DNA from: Gymnopilus junonius
Lineage: Eukaryota > Basidiomycota > Agaricomycetes > Agaricales > Galerinaceae
DNA: 64,000 nucleotides
Direction of reading: 5' to 3'
NCBI GenBank assembly: GCA_015501075.1
Contig: JADNYJ010000123.1
Location: 1-64,000 of the forward strand
A program made the position numbers and the translations under genes. Below the pieces are notes generated by a model. The model did not search any database. It was given only the letters and a program-made list of their open reading frames with translations, and was not told where the DNA came from. Below, one piece after another: positions 32,944 through 44,179 of this stretch. Each line of letters begins with the position of its first letter. Positions within the stretch are counted from its first letter, which is position 1.

Positions 32944-33143
32944 GGCTGGCAGATAACTTTTTGGCCTTTATTATCTCCTGTAGTTGACTAACCTCACACA
33001 TAATTTTGGGAAATCAATTCTATTATGAACTAACATACATCTGGTAAAGATCTAAATGTTAGGATGAAGACCTGAGTGAGGCCATCAATGTTAGAGTTGA
33101 TGCTCACTAAAGAACTACCTGCCCAGAATTAGCCAGGCAGATA

Positions 33144-33292
33144 CTGTACTATTTCATTCAATTTGGCACCCACGTGACTTTTTTGCACTTTTCAGACATT
33201 CCAAAAAATCAGAAAAATCGAGAAAGAATTAAATCCAGGGTCAAAAAAAATGGCTGTGATGCATGACTGCCAAACTGAATTAAATATTACAG
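33144..33292. mobile_element. TA-flanked MITE, copy 1 (149 bp)
   Basis: Ends CTGTACTATTTCATTCA and complement CTGTAATATTTAATTCA form imperfect inverted repeats of about 25 bp. TA lies on each side (33142-33143, 33293-33294), as for Tc1/mariner-type MITEs. The core CAGAAAAATCGAGAAAGAATTAAATCC is shared with 39878-40025. Confidence 0.75.
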
Positions 33293-33327
33293 TAGTGGCA
33301 GATAAATACCCACGAGAACCATAGGTA

Positions 33328-34037
33328 CTATGATTCATTGGGAGTTTGAAATGATGGGAAGTTTGAAACAACCCTGCTCCTACCTTTCTACCTCACTCCT
33401 TTGCTCTAGAAAAAATCACATAAATACTAGACCTTCTGGCATTTAAGATGGTGCAGAAATTTTCTCAGAGAATGCTCTGGATGAGAAAGATATTGGACAG
33501 ATGAGAAGTTTGTTACATCAAAGCAGTCAATGTAATGAGATCATTAGTTAGATCTAGCCAGATCCTGAGGAGCAGTCATGCCAAAATTTTACAGGCAGTT
33601 TCAGTACCTTTAGGTGAGCATCCATGCAAAATTTCATGTCAATTCTTGCAGTATTGCATTCAGAAAACCTGGAGGACCATTCAGAGTCCAATCCAGAGTG
33701 ACAGACATGATGAGCATTCAAAGTTCCACTTAGACCTTCTGTTTATGTGGGCAGCACTGATGCTACTGCCAGCATGCCATCCATTCAGCTTGTCAGTGGA
33801 ACTTCAAATGAACTGTGACTGCCATGTGACTCTCATTTCAATCTCCCCATCCTTTTACTTTTGAGACGTGGAAATGCTTCTGTTGCTTGCACTTTCAACT
33901 TTTCATTAAAAAAACTTTGCAAATCTAAAGAGAATGTAAAGTTGTACATCTCTGTAAAATTTTAGCTCCCCAGAGCATGTGCAAGATTTGATATCAATTT
34001 TTCTATGTTTCTGTTTCAAACTCCCAATGAATCATAG
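33328..34037. mobile_element. Tc1/mariner-type inverted-repeat element (710 bp)
   Basis: An exact 24-bp inverted repeat, CTATGATTCATTGGGAGTTTGAAA, forms both ends. TA lies outside each end (33326-33327 and 34038-34039). A duplicate sub-end GGGAAGTTTGAAAC follows at 33356. The interior ORF 33535-33864 has no recognisable domain, so the element appears non-autonomous. Confidence 0.7.
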
Positions 34038-34153
34038 TAAGCTGCCGCTGATCATGGAAGCTGTTTACATCTGTTGGGGGGGGACCCTCTTTCTATAGAA
34101 AGAGAGTTGCATGATATGGCAAGAGATAGTGAGATCAAACCAAGATATACAGC

Positions 34154-34704
34154 TTGAGTTCAGCAGCTGGTCCAAACTCAATCGATTTCATGTCCATTTT
34201 GTTCACTCTGCCACTGACACATTCTAATCTGCAGATGCATCAACCACAGCTCTCCTCATCTCCTCTTCAAAATGGCAGATTAACACTGTATATAGTGTAC
34301 CATGATCTGAATCTCCCTCCCTTACTTCTAACTCTAGCCTACAACTGTCCTTTAAATCCAACTGTAATGCCTCTTCTACTGGCAACTCTTTATCTAATTT
34401 CTCAACTTTCTTTAATCTCTTGCCTTCCTCAACTTCTGCTGTCCCATATAATGAAAATTACAATCCCTCTGCATCTTCCTCAAGTGCAAATGTCACATAC
34501 AATGAAAATACACCACCTCATGAAATAGGTGATCCATCTGCTGGTACTCATGAGGTCCTCTGTCTGTGGTGCACCACATACATTAAACATGGGCATGAAT
34601 GGCTTACAAAGAATGCTCTCCATCAGCACCAGAAAAGTCAGAAATGCAAAGTCAAGCTCATTGGTGTGTTATCAAGTTACTTCCCTAATCTTGGCTTATG
34701 TTAA
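34154..34704 (+). pseudogene. Relic ORF with a Cys/His cluster, family unknown
   Basis: Two overlapping frames (34154-34528, 34420-34704) contain a Ser/Asn/Pro-rich leader. It is followed by HEVLCLWCTTYIKHGHEWL... HQHQKSQKC, a Cys-x2-Cys...His...Cys arrangement that could bind zinc. It lies inside the inverted-repeat mosaic and may be the first exon of a transposase. The next ORF (34829-35029) shows no domain. Coding status is uncertain. Confidence 0.3.
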
Positions 34705-35855
34705 TTGATCCAATAGACTGAATCCTTTCAAACTCACATCTTGATATTGATCACATCCTTTTGCAGCTCAATGGTGATCTGTCTCATTCATATCTCTAAC
34801 TTTCTTTTGAATTACACCTTCATAAAACATGGATCATAATATCAAGGACAGAACGAGGTTCCATGAGTATAATAATTGTTCAAAGTGGAAATTTACAGTG
34901 CTGAAGCATGTCCAGTGGAGTTGGTTTGAATTTGATGGGACTAACCATGCCACTGAAATGCTGTTCCTCAGATATCACCAGTTGTGCTTTGTTTTGACTG
35001 GATCTGACATCTGCAATCAGTGGATCTGACACCTCTTGTTCTATTCTGTCCTTCACAAGTATCTAGATCTCATGCCATTATGAAGGGCTGAAGCAGTGAG
35101 GCACTTCTTTGCATGCATTTTGAGCATGTTATTGTCTTATTGCCTTGTTTATACCATCCTCTCTTAATATATACCTGGGTTACGATGCTTTTATGTAAGT
35201 AAAACTTCATTCTTTTAGGAGGACCTTGATGAAACGCCTGGCCGTCATGCAGCATCTCAACATTTCTGCAATCAGAGCAAATGGCGTGCTTGGGGGGACA
35301 TATCCGGTACTTTCTATTTTTAGAACTGGCCAGTCTGATCACTGTGGCGATGCTGTACTGTATTCTGTGTGCTTGCACTATAGTTTTAGTTTGTAAATGA
35401 CTATAATGTGTAATTCCTGTATTTTATATTTGATCTACATTCCTTTGTGTTTTATTTTTACATTCTTGCTAGGCATTTGCTGGCTGTTTAACTGAGGTGG
35501 CTATAATTGGCCAGGATTTTTATTAGCCAGAATGCTTGGTAATCATGCTTTCTGGGACAATTGTGTTATAGTAACACCCTGACTTTGTTTAAGTGAAATG
35601 TTCTATCAATCCAGTGTGGGGTGGGTTAGTAGGTGTTATTATATAGCACATAGGTTTTATCTATGCTGTAATTGAAGATGAAGGTCATCCTTGTTGTGCT
35701 TGATTGGAAATGTAGTGTCAGTGAGTGGACATATCAAATATTCTTGTCAGGTGGACAATCCTTGTTGGGTTCAGCATTTCTATTTACAGGTAAGGTGGGT
35801 AGGTTGGTATGCTGAACATGATTACTTTGCTACATTCATGTTCATCAATTATTTA

Positions 35856-36414
35856 GCTTAAGTAATTGAGTCCAAAAACCCGATTACTTAAGCAATTTAT
35901 TGGTGTTTAAGTGATTTATCTATAATTAGGGACTTATAATTAACTAGCCATTGGATACTTGGTAATTGTATTGTCCAGTATGATTGTGTTGACAAATATA
36001 AATTTTGCCTAGATAATAAATGTATACTTTACTCAGATTGGTATTTGATGCCATTTCATCTGCAACAAAGCAGACAAAACTGAACAATTTAAAACAAAGG
36101 GTCATCATTGCTGTGCTTGACTGGAACTGTGGTAGTGTTGAGTGGCATATAAACACTTTTCTGTCAAATGAATTTAAATGGACAGACATCCTTGAATTCA
36201 GAAATGCTACTCCCATGCAAGGTGGCAGCACTGTACCCAATTGCTTAATTATATTTATCAAGTGGTTTGCTTAAGTAATTGAGTTTTTTGACCTGATTAC
36301 TTAATTGTTCTCATCATTGAGCCTTGCTTAAGTAATCGTGTCTGAAAAACCCAATTATATAAGCATAGCAGTTGATGGCTAAGTAATCAGGGTTTTGGAA
36401 CTGATTACATAAAC
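35856..36414. repeat. Four related hairpins (CTTAAGTAATCG...CGATTACTTAAG)
   Basis: Hairpin-forming units lie at 35856-35893, 36269-36306, 36326-36364 and 36378-36414. In the sister copy the first unit (60304-60341) is a perfect 13-bp stem GCTTAAGTAATCG with a 12-nt loop. In copy A one CG has become TG. All four share the loop theme of G/T-rich then A-rich bases before an ACCYGATTAC arm. Confidence 0.7.
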
Positions 36415-36827
36415 AAATCAACTAGGTCATGTAAATATAGTATGAGCATCTGGGAGGTGCAGGGAATACTTCCATCCCATTTCCATACACTGCCTATTTT
36501 GGAAAGGTCACCCACAATATGAGGAAATTCTTTCATCAATCTTGATATTCAGGTTATATGAAAGACAAAACTTGCTTCTGGTAACCTCATTCCATAGGTG
36601 TGTCTCAATGTAATAAACTAGAAGGTTACTTGCTTTTAACAACTTACTGATATGTGGTTATCAAAGAAATTGATGTGGTTCTCAAGCACTTTGGTGAAGT
36701 CCCCTAACTCCACTATGTGGTTATTATGTGCAAAATTTTTGAACTGCAAAGTCAAATTCTCTTAGTGAATCACTGCTGTTTATTTCTCAAGATCTTTGAT
36801 GACTCAAGCTCCTGATGCAATTCTCAG

Positions 36828-37401
36828 TAGTGTTTGAAGGTCTAGTTAGGTCTGGTTTTGGGGTCCCAGGGTTGCTAACTGAGACCAAGACTGGTTAGGC
36901 TTTCTTCCCAGACCCAAAATAACTGAAAATAACTGCAAAAAACTGTTAACCACAGTTACTAACAGGTTAAGACTGAAATATTAAAAACTGGTCATAACCA
37001 GCTATAACCATTGGCAATTGCATCTTTGTCACTCAGGATAACTTGTTATAGTTTTTGTAAGCTTCAAAATGACCTCAATAACATTAAATTTGGTTAAGAA
37101 ATGGCTGAGTTATGAATTTTTAACAGGTAATCTACTCTTTTGGCTGATATTTCACAGTTTTTAGCATAACTTGATGAGTTTTTGGCCTAAAAATATGATA
37201 TTGGGGTTGTTTTGATGGGTAGAATTAGGGCTGCACATTAACTGGTCTTAATCAGTCACTTACCAGTCTCATGACTGCAAAAAAACCTGTTAGTTGAAGT
37301 TCAAACTAGGCTAACCACTAACCATAGTCCAGTTATTTGCAGTTAGGGCCAGGTTAGGTCTTGGTTAATTTCCAGTTAACTAAGCTAACCCTCAAACACT
37401 A
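36828..37401. mobile_element. hAT-like MITE nested in the 2.66-kb repeat
   Basis: Ends TAGTGTTTGAAGGT and complement TAGTGTTTGAGGGT are inverted repeats. Flanks ATTCTCAG and ATTCTTGA are only partly alike, so the 8-bp duplication is degraded or absent. The interior has many GGTTAG/CTAACC words. It is present in both copies of the host repeat (also about 61280-61850), so it inserted before that repeat moved. Confidence 0.55.
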
Positions 37402-37836
37402 ATTCTTGAGCTCTCTGATGTGGGTTTCTATTGTAGCCATTTGCACAGATATATTGTGGATTGCATCTTTGTATTATAAATGTTTTACAGACCCAGATAA
37501 GCAACAATTGATATCAGAAGTTCAAGTACAATAAATCACTCAATAAGACAGGGTATTGTGCATCTATGATAATGGACTTACTAATGCCAACCCCATTCAT
37601 CACAATATGGTTGTACATGGTGTGGTTGTAGGATCTGATGTCACTGCCCCTCCCACCACTATCTCCATTTTCTGATTTTTCTCTAAGTGTGTGTTGTTTT
37701 ATTGTAATCAACATCTTACTATAGTATAATTAATACAGAGTAACTATATAGCATTCTCCCAATGCTCTACCACTGCTTTCATAAAGCAGGAAAAGCATCG
37801 TTCTGCCATGCAAAGCAGTGGCCCACTAAAACAAGT

Positions 37837-38900
37837 GACAGTCAAAATGTTCCCCATCATCATCTTTACTCTGGGTGAGAACTTGGCATGGGTCAAATCC
37901 TTAGCAAAATCATTGGATATATCAGGTCTCTGACCTCTGGAAGCACCAACTATCACAACTCAATGGCAAATGATGATGTCAAGATTCCCCCATTACCCCC
38001 AATCCCACCTGATTTATGCAAGCCTGGCAATAGCCTTTGCAACACCTGCAAAGTGCTCGACCTTTCTCCAAGATGATTTGTTGTCCTCCCTGGAGGTCCT
38101 GACACTACAGACAGAGGGGAACCAGACAATCCCAACATCCTGCTTGGACTCATCAAAGACATCCAAAAGAAACCCCACTGCCCATTCTGTCATTTAGTCC
38201 TTACATCCTTAGGTCCAGGACTCCCTTCAGCAGAGAATGAACAACTGTATCTGTAGTCATGAGCTGGAACACAGACAGCCCTATACCCAATCTCACAAAG
38301 CCATAGGTCAAAACCCCTCAGATTCGGATCCTCAGACCTTATGCACGAAAAGGTGAAGCTTGCTATCTTGACACACAGGACCTCAACCTCTTCACAGAAA
38401 TCACTTTACTTGTGATTGATGCTCCTGATTTGTCATTCTATGTCAAATACAGACTGGTCACTAACAAGATAAATATATCTAGCTTCTAGGAGCAATGATT
38501 TTCCATGGGCAACCTCATATTTATTGGTGGACAAGTTGTCTATCATCAGTGCTCAGGAACCAATGAATGGCATGAAGACGTGTTGTTCTTCAGGGACTTA
38601 CTTATCCCAGCCAGCCCATCTACCAGATCAGATGATCTCAATGACATAGGCATTGTCCAATCCTACCCTGAGCTTGCATTGAGCTACAACTCCAATGTCT
38701 ATGATGCCTTTGGTGAGTTAACATGGTACTTCAAGAGAATGCTTAAAGTCAGCCTATGCCATGGCATCCCAGATGCCTACTTTTGCTAGTTCCTCCTCTG
38801 GGTTTCTTTGGAACCCCAGATGCATCACCCTGGTACACCGAGCTAGTCCTGGTTGGGCTGGATAGGACAATCCTGGCCAAACATGTGGAACTGGTACTGT
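37837..38900 (+). pseudogene. HET-domain protein relic
   Basis: Starts MANDDVKIPPLPPIPP at 37963. LCNTCKVLDLSPR (near 38025) and, in another frame, CPFCHLVLTSL (near 38180) follow; these are the CxxC segments that precede the HET domain in many basidiomycete members. A middle part (38505-38790) has RTNEW/GTNEWHEDVLFFRD-like sequence and YDAFGELTWYFKRM. The end reads FLLWVSLEP... GTPS, stop, SWLGWIG (38795-38860), corresponding to the LLW...PSWSWAGW motif. Multiple stops and frame changes show it is dead. The copy at 23469-23690 preserves only its start. HET proteins act in non-self recognition; here only the history is informative. Confidence 0.55.
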
Positions 38901-39437
38901 TGTAAATTTTCCAAAATCAATGGTGCACTCCTCAGCAGACTTGGATAATCTGGTATGTCTGCCCACAGCATAGACAGTGGATGTCTCATCAAGGTCAATG
39001 GATTGGCATATTTGAGAATCAATGGAAGGAACAAGGAGGTTGTTGCACTGTTCAAAATAAACCTGGCCATCTAGAATGCTCAGTTCCAGGTTGCATGACT
39101 CCACATTGTTCACAAGGGTTGCAGACATCTTTTTCTGTACCCAAGGAGGAAAGACCGATTTCTGCCCCTTGTGGTTATGACTGTAAAGGGAAATAGGCTT
39201 GATTGCTACACATTCTTTGGGCTTCAAGTAGAAATGTAGGGGCAGATGAGGGCTACCACTACAATTCACAAATTTGAGTGTCAAAGTACAGGCATCAACA
39301 AGCATCACTTGAATATGTGCGAGGGCTGGATTGTCAGCCAAATTTGTTGCATGAGCTGTGAAGTGGGGTCCTAGAGTGATGCCCTGGGCAGAGCCAGCAT
39401 CCATAATTACGGAACTGTCTTCTCCTTGTTCTGTCAA
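38900..39437 (-). pseudogene. C-terminal fragment of a caspase-family (peptidase C14-like) protein
   Basis: The minus-strand frame from 39437 contains VIMDAGSAQGITLGPHFTAH. This resembles the AGxxHGxTxGxxFxxY segment found C-terminal to the caspase domain in many agaricomycete metacaspase-like proteins. An alternation of beta-like segments follows. The catalytic His/Cys domain is missing upstream (39440-39870 has none). The last part of the frame (38754-38900) is antisense to the HET relic and is probably not original coding. The match is by style only and I am not certain. Confidence 0.35.
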
Positions 39438-39877
39438 GATAAGTGATTCATCAGCAACAGGACCCCAATGGGAAAGAATTGCAGACTGCCTTCACAGTGA
39501 GATGTTTGACTGTGGAAGTAAATTCTAGACTGCTTTTGAACAAAAAAAGAAGTTGCCTTGTTTCAACAATTGGCCTGATACAGTGAAGGCATTGACTCTT
39601 TTGAATGCTTGCATGAGACCCACTATGAAGTATAAATTGGGAGACATCCTAGAGCCAGCTCAGCCAAAGGAGCCTGAGGAACACGATGAGGGAACTAGGA
39701 CACAGGTGATCACATAAATTTCAATGGTCAAATGCTCTCACTGCAGTCAGAGTAGTTTTCAGGTGTACTAGTAATAGAGTCTTCCATCATATTAGAAGGA
39801 TGAGGTGATATTAGCCCAAATTAGCCTTTGCTATGTCTTTCAGACCATGTGAGGTCGCAAATGATGTCATCCTAATA

Positions 39878-40025
39878 CTGTACTAAATCAATCAATTCAC
39901 CAAGCATGGGACTTTTTGAGGTTTTCGAAAAATCTCAGAAAATCAGACAAATTGAGAAAAAATTTAATCCAAGGTCTCCCAAAATTGGGTGACTTGTGAC
40001 CAGTGAATTGATTGATTTAGTACAG
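39878..40025. mobile_element. TA-flanked MITE, copy 2 (148 bp)
   Basis: A perfect 23-bp terminal inverted repeat CTGTACTAAATCAATCAATTCAC with TA on both sides (39876-39877, 40026-40027). It shares its core with 33144-33292. Confidence 0.88.
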
Positions 40026-40528
40026 TACCTATAAATCTCTAGAGAATAGAATTCTCATAATGATGAGACTGAAATAACCTCTGGGTCTAATTTCACCCCC
40101 CCAAATGTTTCTTTGAATTTGGAGAGACAAGGTTAAAAGTGGCTTCTGTTCACAAAGGATGTCCATATGTGGCAGCCCTCGACATTCATATCCACAGCCA
40201 TTTGCTGAGTGCACATATCTCTGGACCAAACTGCCTCAACAGACATGGCTGCTCAGAAAAGACTTCAGTCTAGACTGCCATTGCTGCATCAGTAGTATAA
40301 AGTCTCTTTCCTGAAGAAGAAAGGAGTGAGGGCTTGATGTTCATGAAGAAACAGGGTATGAAAGTTTGACTTGCATTTGACCAATTATGATGGTGGCAGC
40401 CTAGCCCCTATGTATTTCCCCAACAACAACAGAAATGCCATGCTACATACATGTGTCCAAGCATGTCTGCCACATAAATACTGCCAAGTGATACCTGTCT
40501 TCATTTAGAAGCATCTCTATATTTCACC

Positions 40529-41200
40529 ATGAAGGTTGCTGTATTCAGAATGCACAGAGTAAGTAGCAGGCGGGTGAGCACTGGCTGTGTTCTTTCACAT
40601 TTTCTTAATCTGCCTTGCAGTATGACATCGAATCCCTGGATGCCACCCTGAAACTAGTCCCAGAAGAAAGGGAATTGAAGTTCACTTTCCTGGACTCTCT
40701 TCTCGATGAAGCCACTGCCATTGTGTGCCTGTTCGTGAATGATATCTGCAATGCCAAGGTGGTCGAGAGGCTGCACAACCTTGGAGTGGTGAGCAGCATA
40801 CTCAAAAGACAAGCATTAGTGCTTTGTCTCATCCTCTCCTTTTCACTTCCAGAAATTCATCACACTGTGCTGTGCTGGATACAACAATGTCAACCTCGCT
40901 GCTGCCAAGCATTACAACATGAAAGTTGTTCATGTACCATCCTACTCTCTGGAAGCAGTCACAGAATTCACTGTTGGGATGCTCCTCACTGTCATCAGAA
41001 AGTACCACAAAGCCTATAACCATGTTCAAGAAGGAAATTTCCTTCTGGAGGGCCTTCTGGGGTTCAACATCCAAGGGAAGACAGTTGGGCTCATCAGAAC
41101 CAGACAGATTGGACTTCTCACTGGCAAGATTCTATCAAAAGGCTTCAGTGCTAACAACATTGCCTATGGAGTTGATAACAGTGTTTGCATGCATGGCCAT
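40529..41200 (+). pseudogene. 5' part of a D-2-hydroxyacid (D-lactate-type) dehydrogenase gene
   Basis: Three exons with canonical splice sites remain: 40529-40558 (MKVAVFRMHR), 40621-40788 (YDIESLDATLK... VERLHNLGV) and from 40853 (KFITLCCAGYNNVNLAAAKHYNMK... VPSYSLEAVTEFTVGMLL). The protein would reduce 2-keto acids with NADH. The Rossmann glycine motif, normally GxGxxG, reads IRTRQIG near 41093-41120, so it is destroyed. The sequence departs from the family near 41170 and the catalytic His/Glu half is absent. Retained introns show it is a genomic fragment, not a processed copy. Confidence 0.75.
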
Positions 41201-41586
41201 ACTCTAAGTTAGAGTTGTGCAACCATGCACAGTTTACTCAAAATAGAGAAGCAGCCACCCCGTGCATATCACTAGAGAAGGTGCATCACACCTTTGCTTT
41301 GGTCCCATGGCCCCTAAATGCAGCATGCTCTCGGCCTCACCCTGCATGGCAATCAAAATCTTTGGACATTATCCCCGACAGTGAGTTCCTTCTGGGGATA
41401 TGGCTCATTCTAAATGATTGGATCCTGCCACATTTCTCTTGCAGTACCCTTAATGACTCAGTATTTCATTTTACCTGTAAATATGGTACCGTTAAGCTTG
41501 TATTAATCAGTAGAATGTAGCTATACCTATAGGACTTAGGGGTCAGGTGAACTGAATACAGGACATGGCCTGATACAGCAAGCAGC

Positions 41587-41960
41587 ATGAAATCTATTTA
41601 TAATGACCTTTCATTACCGATTTCTTATCCCTGGGTAGATAGCATTCCATCATTCCATTGTATGCACAATATTGGTATCATTTTTTACACAATAATGAGG
41701 AGAATTCAATGGCAGGGCTGTTATTCAAAGGGCAAGCAAATTGAACAGAAGTATCAACCAGGAGTCCGGCATGATAGGTCATTTACTTTTAGGCAGACTT
41801 TGCAACAGCCTGGAATTGATATTCCTGATGGAGCTGAATGAAATACCACTCAGTGGGTACAGCTTCACCCTGGTATTGGCCATAAAATGGGTATCATTCT
41901 GTCCAGATTAACTATGAGAATTCAGTTCTGCATCTATTTTTTGATGGGCAAGTAGCATTA
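41587..41960 (+). pseudogene. Coding-looking fragment, family unknown
   Basis: One frame from 41587 ends in QPGVRHDRSFTFRQTLQQPG and continues beyond a stop as WVQLHPGIGHKMGIILSRL. The residues look like protein, not noise, but I cannot name the family. The rest of 41201-42840 shows no gene, domain or terminal repeat. Confidence 0.25.
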
Positions 41961-42843
41961 GTACATGGGACACCTTAAAGCTGATGTTGATAGAAAATCT
42001 ATAAATAATATCCTTGGCATCATTACTGCATGTGACCCAGAAGCTGTCCGACCCAGGTAACTGACCATTGTTACTGTTCTGCGAGATCTATAGCAATTGA
42101 TATCAATTTTTTTGCTTGAAGGGCAAGTAGTCAACCCCTCCAACATATGTACCAACATAGAAGCTCAAATTATAGCTTGACATAGGCGAAATGCCTTGGG
42201 AAAGGCATGTGCATGCCACAGATGCCATGATTTCTAAGCAATCTCACACCTGCCTCATCTTCCTCACCTTATCAGTGCATGTCCAGCTGCAACTCGAGTG
42301 TGCAAGCACTTGTTCCAAGGCAGCATGGGTGTCTTCTTTGAGTTGGTAATACAGTTTGCTACCTGTACATGCTTTCTATGTAAGAAAATGGCTTGATTTT
42401 TCCACTGTGTGGTTCAGAACACAAGAAAGTATAGCTGAGAAGAACATCATACCCTGTCTGACAGCGAGGCAAGGCAGAATTCACATCACTTGCATTGTGA
42501 AATATAGAGATTGCTATGCCAAAATTAGATGACTGGCAATTTTTTGCAATTTTTTTTGAGCTGTCAAAGCTAGGCAAACCTGGAGGTACATAAATAGTAC
42601 TGTTGCACAATCAAAAGAAGAGGTTGAGATTGGCGAAACCAGTGGCACTATAACATGTGGAAATATTATTTGACATCCATTCATGTGTAATAAGGAAAAT
42701 CTGAGCTGAAAATGCAAAGCAATGCTCACTGGTGAGGTGGCTGATGATGCATGAATCCAGCAAATTTGCCATGGAATCTCCGATTCTCTTTGTACTAAAT
42801 TTCAAGGCCAATGCCAGTATAAATGAAGGGCCATGTTGACTAG

Positions 42844-44179
42844 ATGATAGATACATTGACTACCATGTCTGAAAACCCTAGCTCTCACCCAGACTCTCCT
42901 ATTGATCTTGCTGCTTTGGACAATGATGCACGTCTTAGGCTTGCCATGACAGCTGTACAGGAGTCCTATCTTGATGACAATGGCAAACCCCTTTCTATCC
43001 ATAAAATCTACACCCTTTACAATGTCAAGCAGACCACTTTGCAAGATCATCTCAATGGTGCACAGTCTCAGAAGGATGCTCATGCTCATGAGCACAAACT
43101 CTCTGATGCCAAGGAGGATGTCCTGGCTGACTAGGCAAAAACTTTGGGATGTCATGGTCTTCCCATCACTCTTGATATGCTTGGTGAGCATGCTTCTGTA
43201 AGGAAAATTTATCTTTGATTAAACACCTGGGCTAATCATACTTATTTATGTCACATAGTTGATTGCAGGTGCCAAAGTTGGTGCAAATTGGCCCCATAAA
43301 TTCATGGAATGGCACCCAGAGTTGAAGATAAAGAAGACTTCAGCCCTTGAAGAATGTTGTGCTCAGTCTCTCAATCATGTGGTTGTTGCTGACTTTTTTG
43401 AGATGGTGAAGGATTTAATTGATGTATGTTGAGTCAGCAAGCATGACCCTGAATGACATCATTGATTGACTGTGATCTTATCTAGGAGTACCAAATCCCA
43501 CCTGAAAACATCTACAATGCCAATGAGAAGGGAATTCAGTTGGGGGTAGGAAAGAGTATATCAGCTATTGTTGACAGGAATCAGAAGAATGTACAGCAAG
43601 TTGAAAATGGCAACCACAAGAGATGGTCATGATTATTGAAACAGTCTGTGCTGATGGCTCAGCATTGCCACTATCAGTTATATTCCAAGGAAAGTGGCAT
43701 GTTCTAGAGTGGGGGAAGGATAATCTATGCAATGCCAGGTAATTGTAATTTTTTAAATGAGTGTACAATATGCACATTTTTTCCAATACAGCATTTCTAT
43801 CTCCAAAAACAGTTGGACTGATCAAGAGCTCAGAAGTTTGTGGATTGAAAAGGATTTCCACCCAATGTCCCAAGCAAGGAATAAGTCCAATGGCTATCAC
43901 CTTTTGATTCTGGATGGGCACAATTCCCACTGCACATTCAAGTTCTGCCATTTCACCTCTCAGAATCAGATTATCATTGTCTGTTTGCCTTCCTATACAA
44001 CTCATGCACTTCAGGGCAGAGGCAGAGGCAGGGGTTGCGGTAGAAGCAGGGCTGTTACATCAGAAACCCAAAATGAAGAGGTGAGTGAAGAACTAGAGGA
44101 GGAGGACCTGGGAATACCAACAGGATTTGATGAGGAGTGGAACACTATGTGCCATGTTACTTTTGGCATACCAGAATGA
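42844..44179 (+). pseudogene. pogo/Fot1-type (DDE_1) transposase relic
   Basis: The first frame (42844-43134) carries a helix-turn-helix-like region, KPLSIHKIYTLYNVKQTTLQDHL, of the kind that opens pogo transposases. Beyond intron-like gaps, NIYNANEKGIQLG (near 43505, the N-(Y/M)DE-KG region) marks the first catalytic segment. HLLILDGHNSHCTFKFCHF... IIIVCLPSYTTHALQ (near 43900-44010) is the typical second-Asp block. An acidic C-terminal tail follows. The expected Asp of the first motif reads Asn, and several stops are present, so it is inactive. Terminal inverted repeats and TA flanks could not be located. Confidence 0.7.

Larger units (their letters stand above)
31618..35038. repeat. Inverted 39-bp repeats bounding a 3.4-kb mosaic of small elements
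   Basis: 31618-31656 (starting CAAGAGGTGTCAGATCCA) is repeated in inverse at 35000-35038 with 4 mismatches. A shorter inverse copy lies at 32324-32347, and a partial direct copy at 31604-31616. These could be the termini of one DNA element into which others inserted, or several solo ends of one family. Target duplications are unclear. Stretches 31660-32320, 32350-32910 and 34040-34150 hold no recognisable gene. Confidence 0.5.
35179..37836. repeat. 2.66-kb dispersed repeat, copy A
   Basis: Nearly identical to 59625-62285 throughout, from GTTACGATGC to AAAACAAGT. An 11-bp inverted motif ACGATGCTTTT occurs at the left end and, reversed, about 40 bp before the right end. Long ORFs and known domains are absent. 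It contains a hairpin array and a hAT-like MITE. It separates the two halves of the HET-type promoter sequence that are nearly contiguous at 23361-23690, so it is a mobile unit. Flanks are GTT on the left and GTG on the right. Confidence 0.85.

Noticed and set aside
36020..36274. 84-codon ORF in the 2.66-kb repeat
   Set aside because: In the sister copy the frame is broken by a one-base difference and no domain is visible; treated as non-coding.
36269..36414. CRISPR-like repeat array
   Set aside because: The repeats are hairpins with unequal spacing in a eukaryotic mobile unit, with no uniform spacers.
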